From: Paramecium pentaurelia
Taxonomy: Eukaryota; Ciliophora; Oligohymenophorea; Peniculida; Parameciidae
Length of the DNA stretch: 64,000 bases
Direction: 5' to 3'
Assembly: GCA_905183005.1 (NCBI GenBank)
Contig: CAJJDO010000041.1
Coordinates: forward strand, 235,648 to 299,647
This document shows, piece after piece, positions 12,047 to 24,500 of the stretch; position 1 is the first letter of the stretch; every line of letters begins with the position of its first letter. The position numbers and the translations under genes were made by a program. Under the pieces are notes generated by a model. That model was not told where the DNA came from. It saw only the letters and a list, made by a program, of their open reading frames with translations, and did not search any database.

Positions 12047-15000
12047 TCAGCATAATTCATATAATCCAATGTCTTTCTATGAGTCACTCAATAAATAAAA
12101 TGAACTTCTATTTTTGAAAAATGTTTAAAGAACATTTTTGCCACTCCTAGCAGGACATTCAAGCAATTCACCAAACATTTCAATTGGAATTATTTTGCTC
12201 TCTTATATCATTATTGCTTTAATTTATTTTAAACTTTCAGCAAAGGCTACTAAAATAAAAAGCTTATGCTATTTAACAATAATCATCTCCTATACCTTTG
12301 AATTGAATAACTTAAAAATAATTATTAATAACTTACTTAATATTCACCTATTAAGATGTTTTTAAGTACATTAAATAATTTAACAGATCCATCAGTACAT
12401 CCATAACAGATGACTATATCATTCAAGTATTCTGTTGCAATACATGTGCTTATATTTGAGATAGGAAGAGATGGTTGTATACATTCTAATTCACAATTAA
12501 CTAATAACATTGCTCCTTACAAATTATTATTCATTTTTAAACTATAAATTGAAACTATATTCCCTTGAGAAATGGTAGCAAATTTTTCATATTTACTTAC
12601 ATAAAGGAATTCAATAAGTTAAGTTTTAAAATCAAAAGTATAAGCAATTCTATTATCATGATAATTGATAACTTATAGATTAGTATCACTCAAACAAAGA
12701 AGATGTGATGAATCTGCAATATCCATAATTCTATTTAATTTAGATTTGAATCCAATTAATTTTCTCTCTGGATAAGGTACATAATTTTCTCCTAATGTCC
12801 ATATTATTGCATAATTTTCATCACTTAAAGATGCCAATCTAGTACCCCTATTTTATTTTAAAATTGATAATTGACAAACAGGTTTAGTATGTTAAATATA
12901 AGTATTAGGATAAAAACTAACTTTGCTTGTACTCATGTCTAATAATTTGACAGTTCCATCAGCTAATCCTAAGGCAACAGATGCATTACTGACTAAAGCC
13001 AATGAAGTAACTTAGAATTCAATACTTAATTTCTTTTTTATTCTGAATCTTTAATTTGAATGTCCCTAAATATATAATAATAAATAATATTACTTTTGAT
13101 TGATTAGCATCTTCAATTATTCTATTATCTAATATTTAAACATTAATATTTGGAATTATTGTTGGTTATAATTAACTTTAAAGAGAGATTTTAGTATCGA
13201 CTGCAGAAATAACTGTTTTGTTATCATCTAACATTGTCACCTTATCAGCATTTGATACATCCATAGATTTACTTTTAATTGGAGGAGAGGATATAGCTTG
13301 AATAGTAGTTAATATATTTGGTTATTGTTAAATTTCAATTGGTGTTTGATTTGGAATACTGACATTCTTAATATAGAAATCTTTGATTGAATTCATTGCA
13401 TCAGTTAGCAATTTTGTGAAATTCTCATTATTATATTATAATTCTTAAGCCTTCTTGACTTTATCCAATACTTACTTTAATTATTCTGGTTTCTTTATAA
13501 TAGACATTTATTTAATTGATACTTTGACTTATGATCCTAAATCAGGTTTAGTATGCAATTTTTACTATAATACAGATANAGGAAGAGCTGGTTGTATACA
13601 TTCTAATTCACAATTAACTAATAACATTGCTCCTTACAAATTATTATTCATTTTTAAACTATAAATTGAAACTATATTCCCTTGAGAAATGGTAGCAAAT
13701 TTTTCATATTTACTTACATAAAGGAATTCAATAAGTTAAGTTTTAAAATCAAAAGTATAAGCAATTCTATTATCATGATAATTGATAACTTATAGATTAG
13801 TATCACTCAAACAAAGAAGATGTGATGAATCTGCAATATCCATAATTCTATTTAATTTAGATTTGAATCCAATTAATTTTCTCTCTGGATAAGGTACATA
13901 ATTTTCTCCTAATGTCCATATTATTGCATAATTTTCATCACTTAAAGATGCCAATCTAGTACCCCTATTTTATTTTAAAATTGATAATTGACAAACAGGT
14001 TTAGTATGTTAAATATAAGTATTAGGATAAAAACTAACTTTGCTTGTACTCATGTCTAATAATTTGACAGTTCCATCAGCTAATCCTAAGGCAACAGATG
14101 CATTACTGACTAAAGCCAATGAAGTAACTTAGAATTCAATACTTAATTTCTTTTTTATTCTGAATCTTTAATTTGAATGTCCCTAAATATATAATAATAA
14201 ATAATATTACTTTTGATTGATTAGCATCTTCAATTATTCTATTATCTAATATTTAAACATTAATATTTGGAATTATTGTTGGTTATAATTAACTTTAAAG
14301 AGAGATTTTAGTATCGACTGCAGAAATAACTGTTTTGTTATCATCTAACATTGTCACCTTATCAGCATTTGATACATCCATAGATTTACTTTTAATTGGA
14401 GGAGAGGATATAGCTTGAATAGTAGTTAATATATTTGGTTATTGTTAAATTTCAATTGGTGTTTGATTTGGAATACTGACATTCTTAATATAGAAATCTT
14501 TGATTGAATTCATTGCATCAGTTAGCAATTTTGTGAAATTCTCATTATTATATTATAATTCTTAAGCCTTCTTGACTTTATCCAATACTTACTTTAATTA
14601 TTCTGGTTTCTTTATAATAGACATTTATTTAATTGATACTTTGACTTATGATCCTAAATCAGGTTTAGTATGCAATTTTTACTATAATACAGATAATTCT
14701 TACTTTTAAATTATTTTCATTTGAGTAATATTTACACTTAGTCAAAAGGAAATGTATTGGTTCTAGTTATTCTTTAAGTATAAAAAAATTGTTTTTGTAT
14801 ATTTTGAGATATTGATCTAGTTTGTTTAATAGTTCTGTTTTATGCAATTCAAATAGTAATACGATGGATTCTAAGGCTTAGTTGATATCAGATTCAATTT
14901 ATTATTTTTATGATCTTACATATCCTTCCATATTATTCAAATGTTCATCTGATAACAAAATTTATTAAACAACTTAAGATTCTTTGTTAAAAAGATCAAT

Positions 15001-15222
15001 ATATTTGTTAGAATCATGAAGTTAGTCTTCAATTTATTTACTTACCAATGTTACATATTACTGGTAGGGTATTAAACATTGATTGTGTTTTGTATGTTAA
15101 GAAATGGTTTTTTAATCTGTCATACACACTTTACACATAAAAGGGAACACAGAGCAATCTAAATCAATGCAGGCTTGGATAACTTGTTATTTGTGCTAAG
15201 GACAGATTAAATTAACATTCAT
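12047..15222 (-). CDS. B-box zinc-finger / coiled-coil / WD40-repeat protein, interrupted by an assembly duplication
   Basis: ATG is at the complement of 15220-15222 and TGA at 12047-12049. The N-terminus carries a zinc-binding B-box-like cluster (CPQHKQ..C..C...C..C...HTKHNQC), then coiled coil, then WD40-type blades such as VALGLADGTVKLLDMST, RLASLSDENYAIIWTLGE and VICYGCTDGSVKLFN. As assembled, the frame is broken because 12,463-13,578 is repeated at 13,580-14,695 across a single N. If one copy plus the N is removed and the introns (22 nt at 14682-14703, 28 nt at 14193-14220, 26 nt at 12311-12336) are spliced, the result is exactly 661 codons with no stop. The real gene is therefore most likely a single 660-residue protein. 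Function unknown; TRIM-like order, but no RING is visible. Confidence 0.75.
12463..14695. repeat. Direct repeat of 1,116 bp across a lone N (probable unmerged contig overlap)
   Basis: 12,463-12,463+1,115 (to 13,578) and 13,580-14,695 match base for base as far as I can read, except A at 12,471 versus C at 13,588, beside a contig end. They are separated only by the N at 13,579. The left copy stops inside an intron of the WD40 gene, and collapsing the repeat restores an exact reading frame. That is expected if two contigs overlapping by 1.1 kb were joined end to end. Confidence 0.9.
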
Positions 15223-15250
15223 ATTAAAAATATATATATTAATACACTCA

Positions 15251-18072
15251 TCAATCTCTTTGTTCTTTTTATCCTTTAACATATCCAGTTGGATAAAACA
15301 ACTTTTCTAATCTTTCTTATTGGACTAATGGATCATTATCCTCATAACCTAAATTATTAATATTACTATTTTACCATATAATCTATAAGTGTTAATTTCT
15401 CCATGAGCATCACCTGTAATTATAATTGGACTATTTTGAGCGAATCGAACCATTGTCTTAGCTGCCCAAATCTATTAATCTTAAGGCATTAAAGTGGCAA
15501 AGGGATCTAACATATTATTTTTTGTTAAGTCCCATAATTCTAATCTTCCATCTTTACAAACTGAAGCGAATAAAGTGGATGTATATGGTGACCATTCAAA
15601 ATCTAAAACTTCATCTTATAAGTTTTATTACTAAATTAATATGTATATAATACTTAGAAATTTGCTTTTGGTAATTCTTCTCTCCAATTCCATAATTTAC
15701 ATGACCAATCTGCACTACATGTTAAAAAGATATCACTCATAAATGGATTACATCTAACTTTGTAAACTGGACCAGAATGACCAAAATAATTATCCAAATA
15801 TTGTTCTGTGTATGACTTTGAACATCTATGTATGGTTCCATCTTCAGTTGCTGCTAAATACATAGAAGATTCTCTATTTGTTTATATATAATAAATAATT
15901 TACCCTTATAAAAAGTCAAATGAAAATCCTGCTGATAATCTAAAATTGACTCCTTCTTATAAATTTTCTTTTTAAGATGATTAAACAACTCTTTTCAGAT
16001 TCATTAAATTAGTATACTCTAATCCTTTTTTCATTGACCATTCTGCAATTCTACTATCACTGCTTATACTAACTAATGATTCCACCTTATCGGTTCCTTT
16101 TGCTCCTTTACCTATCCATTATACTTCCCATACTGAATCACTATGTTTTCCAGGTAATTCTTTATTTTCAGTTACTGGTTTATCTGATTTTCTTCTTATA
16201 TCCCAAACAGCAACTATACCATCAATAGTACCAGCAGCAATAAGATTAGGTTGACTATTTGAAAATTTACAACAATTAATTTTTGAAGGATAAGTAATTA
16301 TTCTTTCAGGATATGTAGGATTTTTGAGGGTCCAAAACATAATATGACCTTCAGATGTTTATTAATTTGAATAAGAAACTGCCAATAAATCTTTATTAAC
16401 AGAATTCCAATCTGCTTAAGTAACTTTACATTAATCACTTAAGGCACATTTATATTAGAACAATTACACAATAGGTTCATGTTTTTTCTTTTCTACAACT
16501 TCTTCATCTTCTTATTTATTTTAAAATGCTCTTTTAAAAGCTCCTCCTCTTTATTTTAGATCCTCATCTAAAGTCATTTTTTCAAATTTAACTTCAGGGT
16601 AATTTCTATATTAAATGTATTGTTTATGAAATAGATTTTAATTCAAAATTCTCTCAACATATTTTAAATTTGTCTAAACCAAATTACTTTAAAATATCAC
16701 TTATTCTGCTTCAGACATTTAAGTATTATTTCTTTTAACCAATTCTTTCATATAATCTTCTTCTTTTAAATCTTATTCATCTTATTTCATTTCATATTAT
16801 TTTTATTATTATTCTGGCATTGGATTACTAGTCTTGCCATGACTTCTTGTTACTTATTATTAAATATTAACTTATTAAGATTACAAATTCTTTGTACCTG
16901 TATGACTTGAACTTGAATCTTACATTTTTTCATCTAATTATTAATTAGTATATCCTCCAGATAAACTATTAAGTGGTTAACTCTACTTATTGGTATTTAT
17001 GCCTGTTTTTGTTTTATTTGTTTATTTTTCAGAATAATCCTTACCTAATACAGGTCTTTCAGTATGAATCTTAATAGCTTCTAATTCAGTTGGTAGTAGA
17101 AAATAAGGATTTTTGAGATGTTATTTATATTCTTTTTCAATAGAGCTTTTTATGTCTTCTTATAATAATTCAAATTCATTCAATTAATCAGTAATTGATG
17201 CATCATATAGATCCCAAATAGCAGCAAATGCACCATATTCATTTTTCTCTATTTTATTTGATTATTATATTTTATGTTTTTAATTATAATTGAATGTTTA
17301 AGCATGTCTTTTAGTATAATTATCACTTCCAATCTTTTCAACCATGTATTTCTCATACTCCTAAGTTTTTTAAATAACTCCACTTTTTTTTCCTTATTCA
17401 TTGTTGATAAAAGATGATGGTATAAAAAGTAATTACATTGTACAAGTTTCAGATAAATTAATGGGAATATTCTCTTCTAAATCCTCTTCTTTTAATCCTT
17501 TCTTTTATTTAGTCTTCTTTTCTTATTATTCAGATTGATCTCTTTTTGAATCTGAATCAGAATATGTACCCTCAGATTATTTAGATTCCATAAAACTACT
17601 ACGTTCAGGATTATTTGATGATGAAATCTTTACATCTGAATTAGATGATTTATCCTAATTATAAAATTATAATTATACAGCACTTTAATAAAATGATTTC
17701 ACATTACTCTCAGCAACACTTTAACTGACTTTAGCTTCATTCTATTTCTATAATACTTTTAATCGCTGCTCTTCTTCTCTATTTTATTACTCTGCAAGTT
17801 ATAAAAATTTTTTAGTCACAAGCCTTTCTTAAATTTAAATTTTTACTCTTTTGGAGTCACTACAGTATCTTTATACTTCACAACAATATTATCTGCAGCT
17901 GATTATTGAGTATCCATGTTAGTCTTTGGTGGTCCTAATTAAGTTTTGCCGCCTCCTAAATTAATGGGCCTATCTAAATTGATAATCAAAACCTCTTCTA
18001 CATTGTAACATTGCTGCGGATGTTCGACTTAGTAACACCTGCCTTCAGTCCTTCAGACCCAATAGATTACAT
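15251..18072 (-). CDS. Axonemal inner-arm dynein intermediate chain, WD40 type (IC138/DNAI4-WDR78-like)
   Basis: Introns at 18039-18070 (splitting the start codon), 17824-17846, 15874-15903, 15631-15653 and 15349-15374 give exactly 895 residues. The N-terminal ~430 residues are Ser/Gln/Lys-rich, as in this family. A conserved block (MTLDEDLKQRGGAFKRAF) precedes WD40 blades, including LLAVSYS, GHIMFWTLKNPTYPERI, LIAAGTIDGIVAVWDIRRK, MYLAATEDGTIHRCSKSY, YFGHSGPVYKVRCNPFM, IFLTCSADWSCKLWNW and LFASVCKDGRLELWDLT. The HSGPVYKV..NPF..D.FLTCSADW block is close to WDR78/IC138, an intermediate chain of the two-headed inner dynein arm. It should anchor and regulate that dynein on the axoneme. The start choice is the least certain part; an alternative Met lies at MDTQQSAADN. 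Confidence 0.88.
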
Positions 18073-18151
18073 TTTATTTAATGAATTTAATATAAATAGA
18101 GAAATATTATTTATCATCTTAACATAAAACTATTGAAATCTATCCATTTAC

Positions 18152-18655
18152 TCATGTAATTTATTATTCAATATATTGTTTAATGTTTATATTTGATTTT
18201 ATGTTAACATAATAATCATTATTCAATTCTTTAGACTATATTTCATCTCTTATAATATCAACTCTAATTTTGTGCATATAACTTTATTCCTAAATAATAT
18301 ATCATTAATTATCTTCCTTTTTCATCCAAACTAATTAATTCCAATTAAAATCCAAATTAATTAAACTACTCAAAAATATATAGAAAATCTATTATTACAA
18401 TTATTATTCAATTATTCTATCGATTAGGAACTTTTTCTACCAATAAATTATATATATCAAATTAGACAATAATATTTTAATGAAATTCAATTGAATTACC
18501 ATTGTTTCTAAATTTTGTATTTCTAATTTTTATCCAATCTACATTTAGCTAGACATATGTGATTGAGAGAAATAGGTTTTACAATAATAAATTATACAAT
18601 TTTCTACTTATTAATAGGAGAATGAATTAATTGCAAATTTAAACATTTTTATATT
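18152..18655 (-). pseudogene. Possible small gene or decayed gene, frames not resolved
   Basis: The minus strand between the Rxt3-like and dynein-chain genes holds protein-like stretches in more than one frame. Examples are LNVDWIKIRNTKF..NNG and NLLVEKVPNRQNN, then after an in-frame TGA FEQFNQFGFQLELISLDEKG, then after a possible 19-nt intron VDIIRDEIQSKELNNDYYVN ending at TGA 18152-18154. A second frame starting ATG near 18,645 is also open for over 110 codons. I cannot join these into one gene with normal introns. It may be a small gene with sequence errors, a relic, or chance open frames in AT-rich DNA. Confidence 0.3.
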
Positions 18656-18668
18656 ATAAAATGATTAA

Positions 18669-19965
18669 TCATAAATGTTAATGTTTTGTAATTGGCACAA
18701 ATTTAAAGCTCTTTAAACCCTGGATTGTGATTTGCCCATCAATAATAACATTATCATTACCCCATTCAAAATTAATCCATTTCAATTTGTCTAATATTAG
18801 ACTTTTTAATTCTTTAGGCAAGGGAACCTAACTAATTAAATCAATTTAATTACTCCATATTTTTACAACATCTCAATATCTGATTATTATGGTATTATAA
18901 TTTCTGAGATCATAAATACTTGAGAGTCTAAAAAGACTTCTTCAGCTATTTTATTAGGATCCATGGAAATCTCAAATCTAATAAATAAATTTGATTTTAT
19001 ACTTTTTGTTGCTTGTTTCAATATATAAACAATTAGTTTTTAGTCTATATGAAGTTCGACTAGGAATACCTTAAGCAGTTTGCCTGTCTAAAAATGTTAG
19101 TAAATTATATTTCTAACTAGGTTCATTACACATATCCCAAACAATCCAACCTTCATTTAAAGGAGGTAAATTATTAACTAATAAGTTTTCTGGAAGACTG
19201 CTTTAAGGAGGTTCATGTAAGAATACATTTAGATGAGTTTTTTTAGTTAGTCTCCTATTAGGAGGTAAAGACATCTTTCTTGCCCAACTTATCAATTATT
19301 CAGGAGATCCCAATTAAGACAACCAATTTACTTTTTCAGGTTTTAGACAATGAGCACAAGGAGTCTTAAGAGATCTTGAAAGTAAAGGCACTTTTAATTA
19401 ACCATTTAATGTCTTTTTGCCTTTAATGACTTTACAAGACAAACTGATTCCTTAATAAAAGGTTCCTGTTAATTTAAGATCTCCAAGAGCTAAGAGTCCT
19501 GCATGTATGCCAATACAAACTGCATCACTATGACTAGCATATACACCATTGGATCCCCAAATTTATCGAAGTATTAAAGCTTGATTGTTTTTGTTGACAT
19601 ATTCACAGGCAATTCTAATTTCTATAGTCTAGTTAATGAAATTAGATAGATTAGGTAATTCTGCACCAGGCTTATATAGAAATGTTGTTGCCGCCGGAGT
19701 ATAGACAGAATTTGGTTTTTTGAGTTTATTTTCTCTTCTATTGAATCTACCAGGACCTAATAAGGGTTGTTGTTTATTTTTGGATCTCATTCCTAAAATG
19801 AATTGATTATACAATACCCTCATATTAGGATACATCTTCATCATCAATTTGACTGTCATATTCATCAGAGTTATTCTTCTTTCTTTTGTCTCTTTGAGGT
19901 CTTTTTGTATTACGCTTTTATGAAGAACTTCTTGATGATTAACTGCTACGAGATAAGTTTGACAT
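18669..19965 (-). CDS. Rxt3-like protein (histone deacetylase complex family)
   Basis: ATG at the complement of 19963-19965, TGA at 18669-18671. Introns at 19793-19817 (25 nt) and 18978-19002 (25 nt) are clear; a third of 35 nt (18832-18866) makes the total exactly 404 codons. A Ser/Arg/Lys-rich N-terminus (SSRSSSQKRNTKRPQRDKRK) suggests nuclear location. The middle has EIRIACEYV and then IWGSNGVYASHSDAVCIGIH, GLLALGDL, which fits the pattern of the Rxt3 domain. Later blocks are FEISMDPNKIAEEVF and INFEWGNDNVIIDG. Rxt3 proteins are subunits of Rpd3-type histone deacetylase complexes in fungi. The family match is by eye and moderate; the complex in this organism is inferred. Confidence 0.6.
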
Positions 19966-19993
19966 TTTTATTGTTTAATATTTATTTGTTTTA

Positions 19994-21506
19994 TCACTCT
20001 TTATTGAAATTCAATAATTTAGCCAAATCAGTGCAGAATTGTTTCTAATCATATTTTTGTATTTTTGAATTGTTCATCACTAAACTTTCTATTAATTTCT
20101 CTTATCTTTTCTATTTTAGGTCATCTTCTAATAATAATGATACAACAACTCCTTCATCTTTTGCTCTTCCTGTTCTTCCTGAACGTTGATAATAACTAAA
20201 TTATTATTAATATAATAATACCTCTCTGATTTAAATTCTCCTGCTGGAGTAATAGGTAATCCATAATGAATAATAACTCTCACTTTTCTAAAATCCATTC
20301 CTCTTTATAAAACATCTGTACATAGTAGAATCTTCTTTTTTCCATCTTTAAATTCTTTCCTAACAGTTTCTCTATCCGCTTAATTAGTATCACCAGTACA
20401 TTCTCCAATCCAATTATTTTTAACTATGTATTCTAATTTCTATGATTTTTTAAATAAATTTATTAATTCATTAACAATTGTTTTTTTGTTAAAGAATATC
20501 ATAACTTAAGCCTCTGTAAATTTATCAAAAACATCTTTTAATAAATCTACTAAGATTTATTCTGGTTATTCAGGTGCTTCTTTATACATATGAACAATTG
20601 TATAAGGAGAAATTTGTTATTGAATTTATGGGATAACTCTTAAATTACAAACAACTTCTTAGATATCATCTTCATCTTTATGTAAGAATCTAGTATCTAC
20701 TTTTTTATTTGCATCAATATTATTTTAAACACATTCTTTAATAAAATTTTATATTTCTTCAGGTTTTAAACTTGCACTCACAAAAATGATTTAATAATTT
20801 TAATTATTAGTTTATCCTAAGATGAATTAGATTAATTGCATTGTTTCAACTCTAGCTTAATTTTATTCATTCTTTTCTAATAATTGATCAGCTTCATCAA
20901 TTATTAAATACCTTAAATTCGATACATTTATTATACGATTCTTCAATCCAACTAACATTTTACTAGGATGACATAAGTAAACTTAACAATCAGCATCTTC
21001 TATTCTATTTTCCTTTACTTATTGAAATTACTATATAATAATAATGAATTTTGATATACATTATCTTTTGTAAATGCAAAGAAAGTTTAAAATTTTAAAT
21101 TTTAATTCTTCAATCTTTCAGGTAAATGTTTTCTGAAATATTCTTCATGCTATTTCAAGTAAATAGTTTATCCCAAGACAATTGTATATGGATATAACAT
21201 TCTAACTTCTTTCATTGTATTGTCTTTCTACTTAATTTATTTCTGTTCACTAATTTTTTGATGTTTATCTTTGAATTCTTAATATATTAGAGATTGGAAG
21301 CATAATGTCTTTCCACTTCCAGTTTGACTTCTTAAAGCAATCACAGGAGATTATTAATTAACTTCTTAACCTAGACAATAATTCATAAATTCATATTGAT
21401 GAGCATAAACTTTTGGACCTACTTCTTTAAATTTATTAATGATGTCATCAGCTAATACTCCTTTTAAATCATCCCAATCTCTATCTTATTCTGTATTTTG
21501 ATCCAT
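19994..21506 (-). CDS. DEAD-box RNA helicase
   Basis: Two introns (21031-21059, 29 nt; 20196-20221, 26 nt) give exactly 485 residues. ATG at the complement of 21504-21506, TGA at 19994-19996. Motifs in order: motif I SQTGSGKT, motif Ia region YPYTIVLGQT, motif Ib-like HPSKMLVGLKNR, motif II LIIDEADQLLE, motif III VSAS, motif IV VMIFFNKKT, motif V region TDVLQRGMDF and motif VI QRSGRTGRA. This is a complete two-lobed ATP-dependent RNA helicase core with little extension. The general look is nearest to DDX19/eIF4A-size proteins, but I would not assign an orthologue. Its start lies 54 bases from the divergent E2-E1 gene, so the two probably share a promoter region. Confidence 0.9.
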
Positions 21507-21560
21507 AAATTAATTAATACAAAAAAATAATCAATAAAATAATACAATTAATTATACTAA

Positions 21561-24500
21561 ATGTTTTATGAAGATTATGGATAAGATGTTTATATCTTTG
21601 AGGAATAAACTATTGAAGAAATCTAAAATAATATTGAGTTTACAACATTAGAGGAATACAAAAAGTTGACAACTTTTGAGAAGATTTACTAATAAAAGAG
21701 TCTTTATCAACACATTAAATCTTTGAAAAATGATTACCTAAAGAATATCTGCATTAAAGAATTGAGTAATTCACTAGTTGAAAATTGTGATGAGCAACTA
21801 GTAATTCAAGTTTATGATGATATTCTTGATACACCACTCAATGATTTACCTTTATAATTATTGAGTAAAAGTTCTTATGTAGCTTCTTCTGATATACCAG
21901 AAGTATTTTTATAGGAGTTTCCTCATTCAGTAAATAACAAATATGCATGGATTGATAAAGGAGATCAAATTCAATATGGATTAGAAAAACCATGTATTTT
22001 AATTTATACAAATGTAATATTGGGAATGTAGAAAACATTCAATAAAACTGATCTTAAGTGTTAAGTTGATTTAGTATATTATAACAATCAATTATATCAA
22101 AATTAAACTGTATATTTTGAATAGAAGGGTATTCGAATTATGGGATAATAATTTAGCAAATTAGAAAAGTTTTATGTATATTAATAAAGCAATAATATTG
22201 ATAACACTAAAACTAAATTATGTAAGAAATTATCAAAAAAAGGATTGATTCATTCATTATTAATATAATTAGCATAGGAGAAATTTGAAAATAAATCAAG
22301 TGTTAATATGTTATTATATGAGTGTTTATTGTTTGAGAATTAAGATTGGTGTTAAAGAATTATAAGTTAGGATTGGCTCAATAATCTGATTACTTTATGT
22401 TTAGAAGATCCTAAAGATATATCTATATTTCATTAAGTAGTTTATGATAATCTATTATAAATTGATCTAAATTATTATACTGAATAATAAGTAGATTAAT
22501 TGCTATTGAGATTACATTAATATTATGAAGCTAATTCATTAGATTTGAAATAAAAGAAAGTGGAAAAATAGCCACCAAAAAAGGTTGAAGAACCACCTAA
22601 GACAACTCAATAAACAACAAATTCTAATAATAAATAAAAGGGATCTAAACCAAAGGGAATTGGATATGGAGATATTAATTATTCATCAACTTATTAATCA
22701 TAATAGAAAAAGAAAGAAGTATAAGTTTTGGATTCTGATTTAATTTATTAATAAGCTGAAGGATATAGATGGAAAATATTAAATGAAATATTTAAGAAAT
22801 TAAAGCACTTAAATCTTGATTATATTCTTATGATAGAAGATTCATGTCTTATACCAGTTATTAAAAGCATAATATCATCTTTAAGCAAAAGTCAAACTAT
22901 ATCAGATAAATTTGAAGTTATTCAGATAGTCTTTGTATTATTAAATAAGTTCTTAACCGAAGAAGCTATGCATCTATTTACTTGTAAAGATTATGGTGAT
23001 ATTTCATTATTCGAAGTTATACAAAAAGTTAATAATGAGTCAGTGTTTATTCAAAACAAAGAAGATTAAGAATTAAATTAAAAAATTAAATAAAATTTTA
23101 CAAATTAAGATACTCAATTAAGTGAAGTATTAAAAGAACTTCAAGATTTCTTTAATAAATTAATTATAATTTTAGAGTAGAATAAATATATTGATGTAAA
23201 ATTTGAAGAAACTGAAACTTAATAAATATAGGATCCTGCATATTTATATCCTATGATTATGAAACCTTTAGTTTTGAGAACTAGTGAAGTAATTAAATAA
23301 GCAGGATGGAAAAAATAATTGGAAGAAGCTTATTCTCATTTATCTTCATCACCTCCAAATAAGAAAATGAATAGAATCATAAAGGAATTGTCAGATATTG
23401 GTGAGAATTTGCCACTTTAATTAACTAATTCTATATTTTTAAGATATGATAAAGATAGAATGGATGCAATGTAAGCTATGATTTTTGGTTCAAGTGGAAC
23501 ACCTTATGCTCATGGAGCCTTTTTATATAATTTTTTATTTTGTGATGATTATCCTTCCAGACCTCCTAAATGTTTATTAGAAACTACTGGTCATGGAAAG
23601 GTTAGATTCAATCCTAATCTTTATAATTGTGGAAAAGTATGTCTAAGTTTATTAGGTACATGGGGAGATAATTGGAAACCTAATGAATCAACTTTATGGC
23701 AAATCTTAATTTCAATATAAGCAATGGTTATGTCTGAATATGTATATTTCAATGAACCAGGTTGGGAAAGTAGTATGGGAACAGTAGATGGTGAAAAGAA
23801 TAATAGAGGTTATTGTAATATTGTTAAATTGGCTAATATTAGATATGCAATGATAGAATAATTATAGAAACCACCAGTTGGTTTTGAAGAAGTAATTTAA
23901 AAGAGTTTTTATTTGAGAAAAGATGTTATAATTAAAGAAGTTTAATAATGGATTGATGAAGCTGATTTGCCAGTTAATTATCATTGTACATAAAATCATA
24001 ATATTTCTGCTCCATTTTAATAATAACCATAGAAATTTAAAAGTATTTTAACAGCAGAATTTGAAGCATTAAAAAAAGAACTTGAAAAATTAAAAGTTTG
24101 TATAACTCATTAATCAGATAAAAAAATATTATCAATAATTTAGAGATAATCTTATACTTAAATATAATAAGAGAAAAAGAAATAACATGATAAAAAGAAA
24201 GAAGAAATAAGTGAATTTTTAAAAAGTTAATTGCCAGAGATAGATGTAAGTGAAAGTAATGTTAGTAATAGATAATTTGATATACAAAATGCAGAAGTTT
24301 AAAATCTTATGTCTAGATATATAGGTGTTATGGGTTTAGATTCTGTTAGTAAATAATCATAAGCAAGTGTAATCATATATGGATTGGGAGCATTAGGTAT
24401 AGAAACAGCCAAGAATCTAGTTTTATCAGGTTTGAAAAGATTAACAATAATAGAAGATAAGAAACTCAATAATTAGGGATAGTTTTTTGTTTAAAATGAA

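Noticed and set aside
12138..12365. Plus-strand frame of 75 codons
   Set aside because: It lies opposite the last WD40 exon and matches nothing; the minus-strand reading continues the WD40 protein to its stop.
12463..14695. Real tandem duplication of WD40 blades
   Set aside because: The copies are almost identical including introns, break the reading frame, and meet at an N; a contig overlap explains all three.
18780..18900. Frameshift in the Rxt3-like gene
   Set aside because: A 35-nt intron at 18832-18866 removes the conflict and makes the total length a multiple of three.
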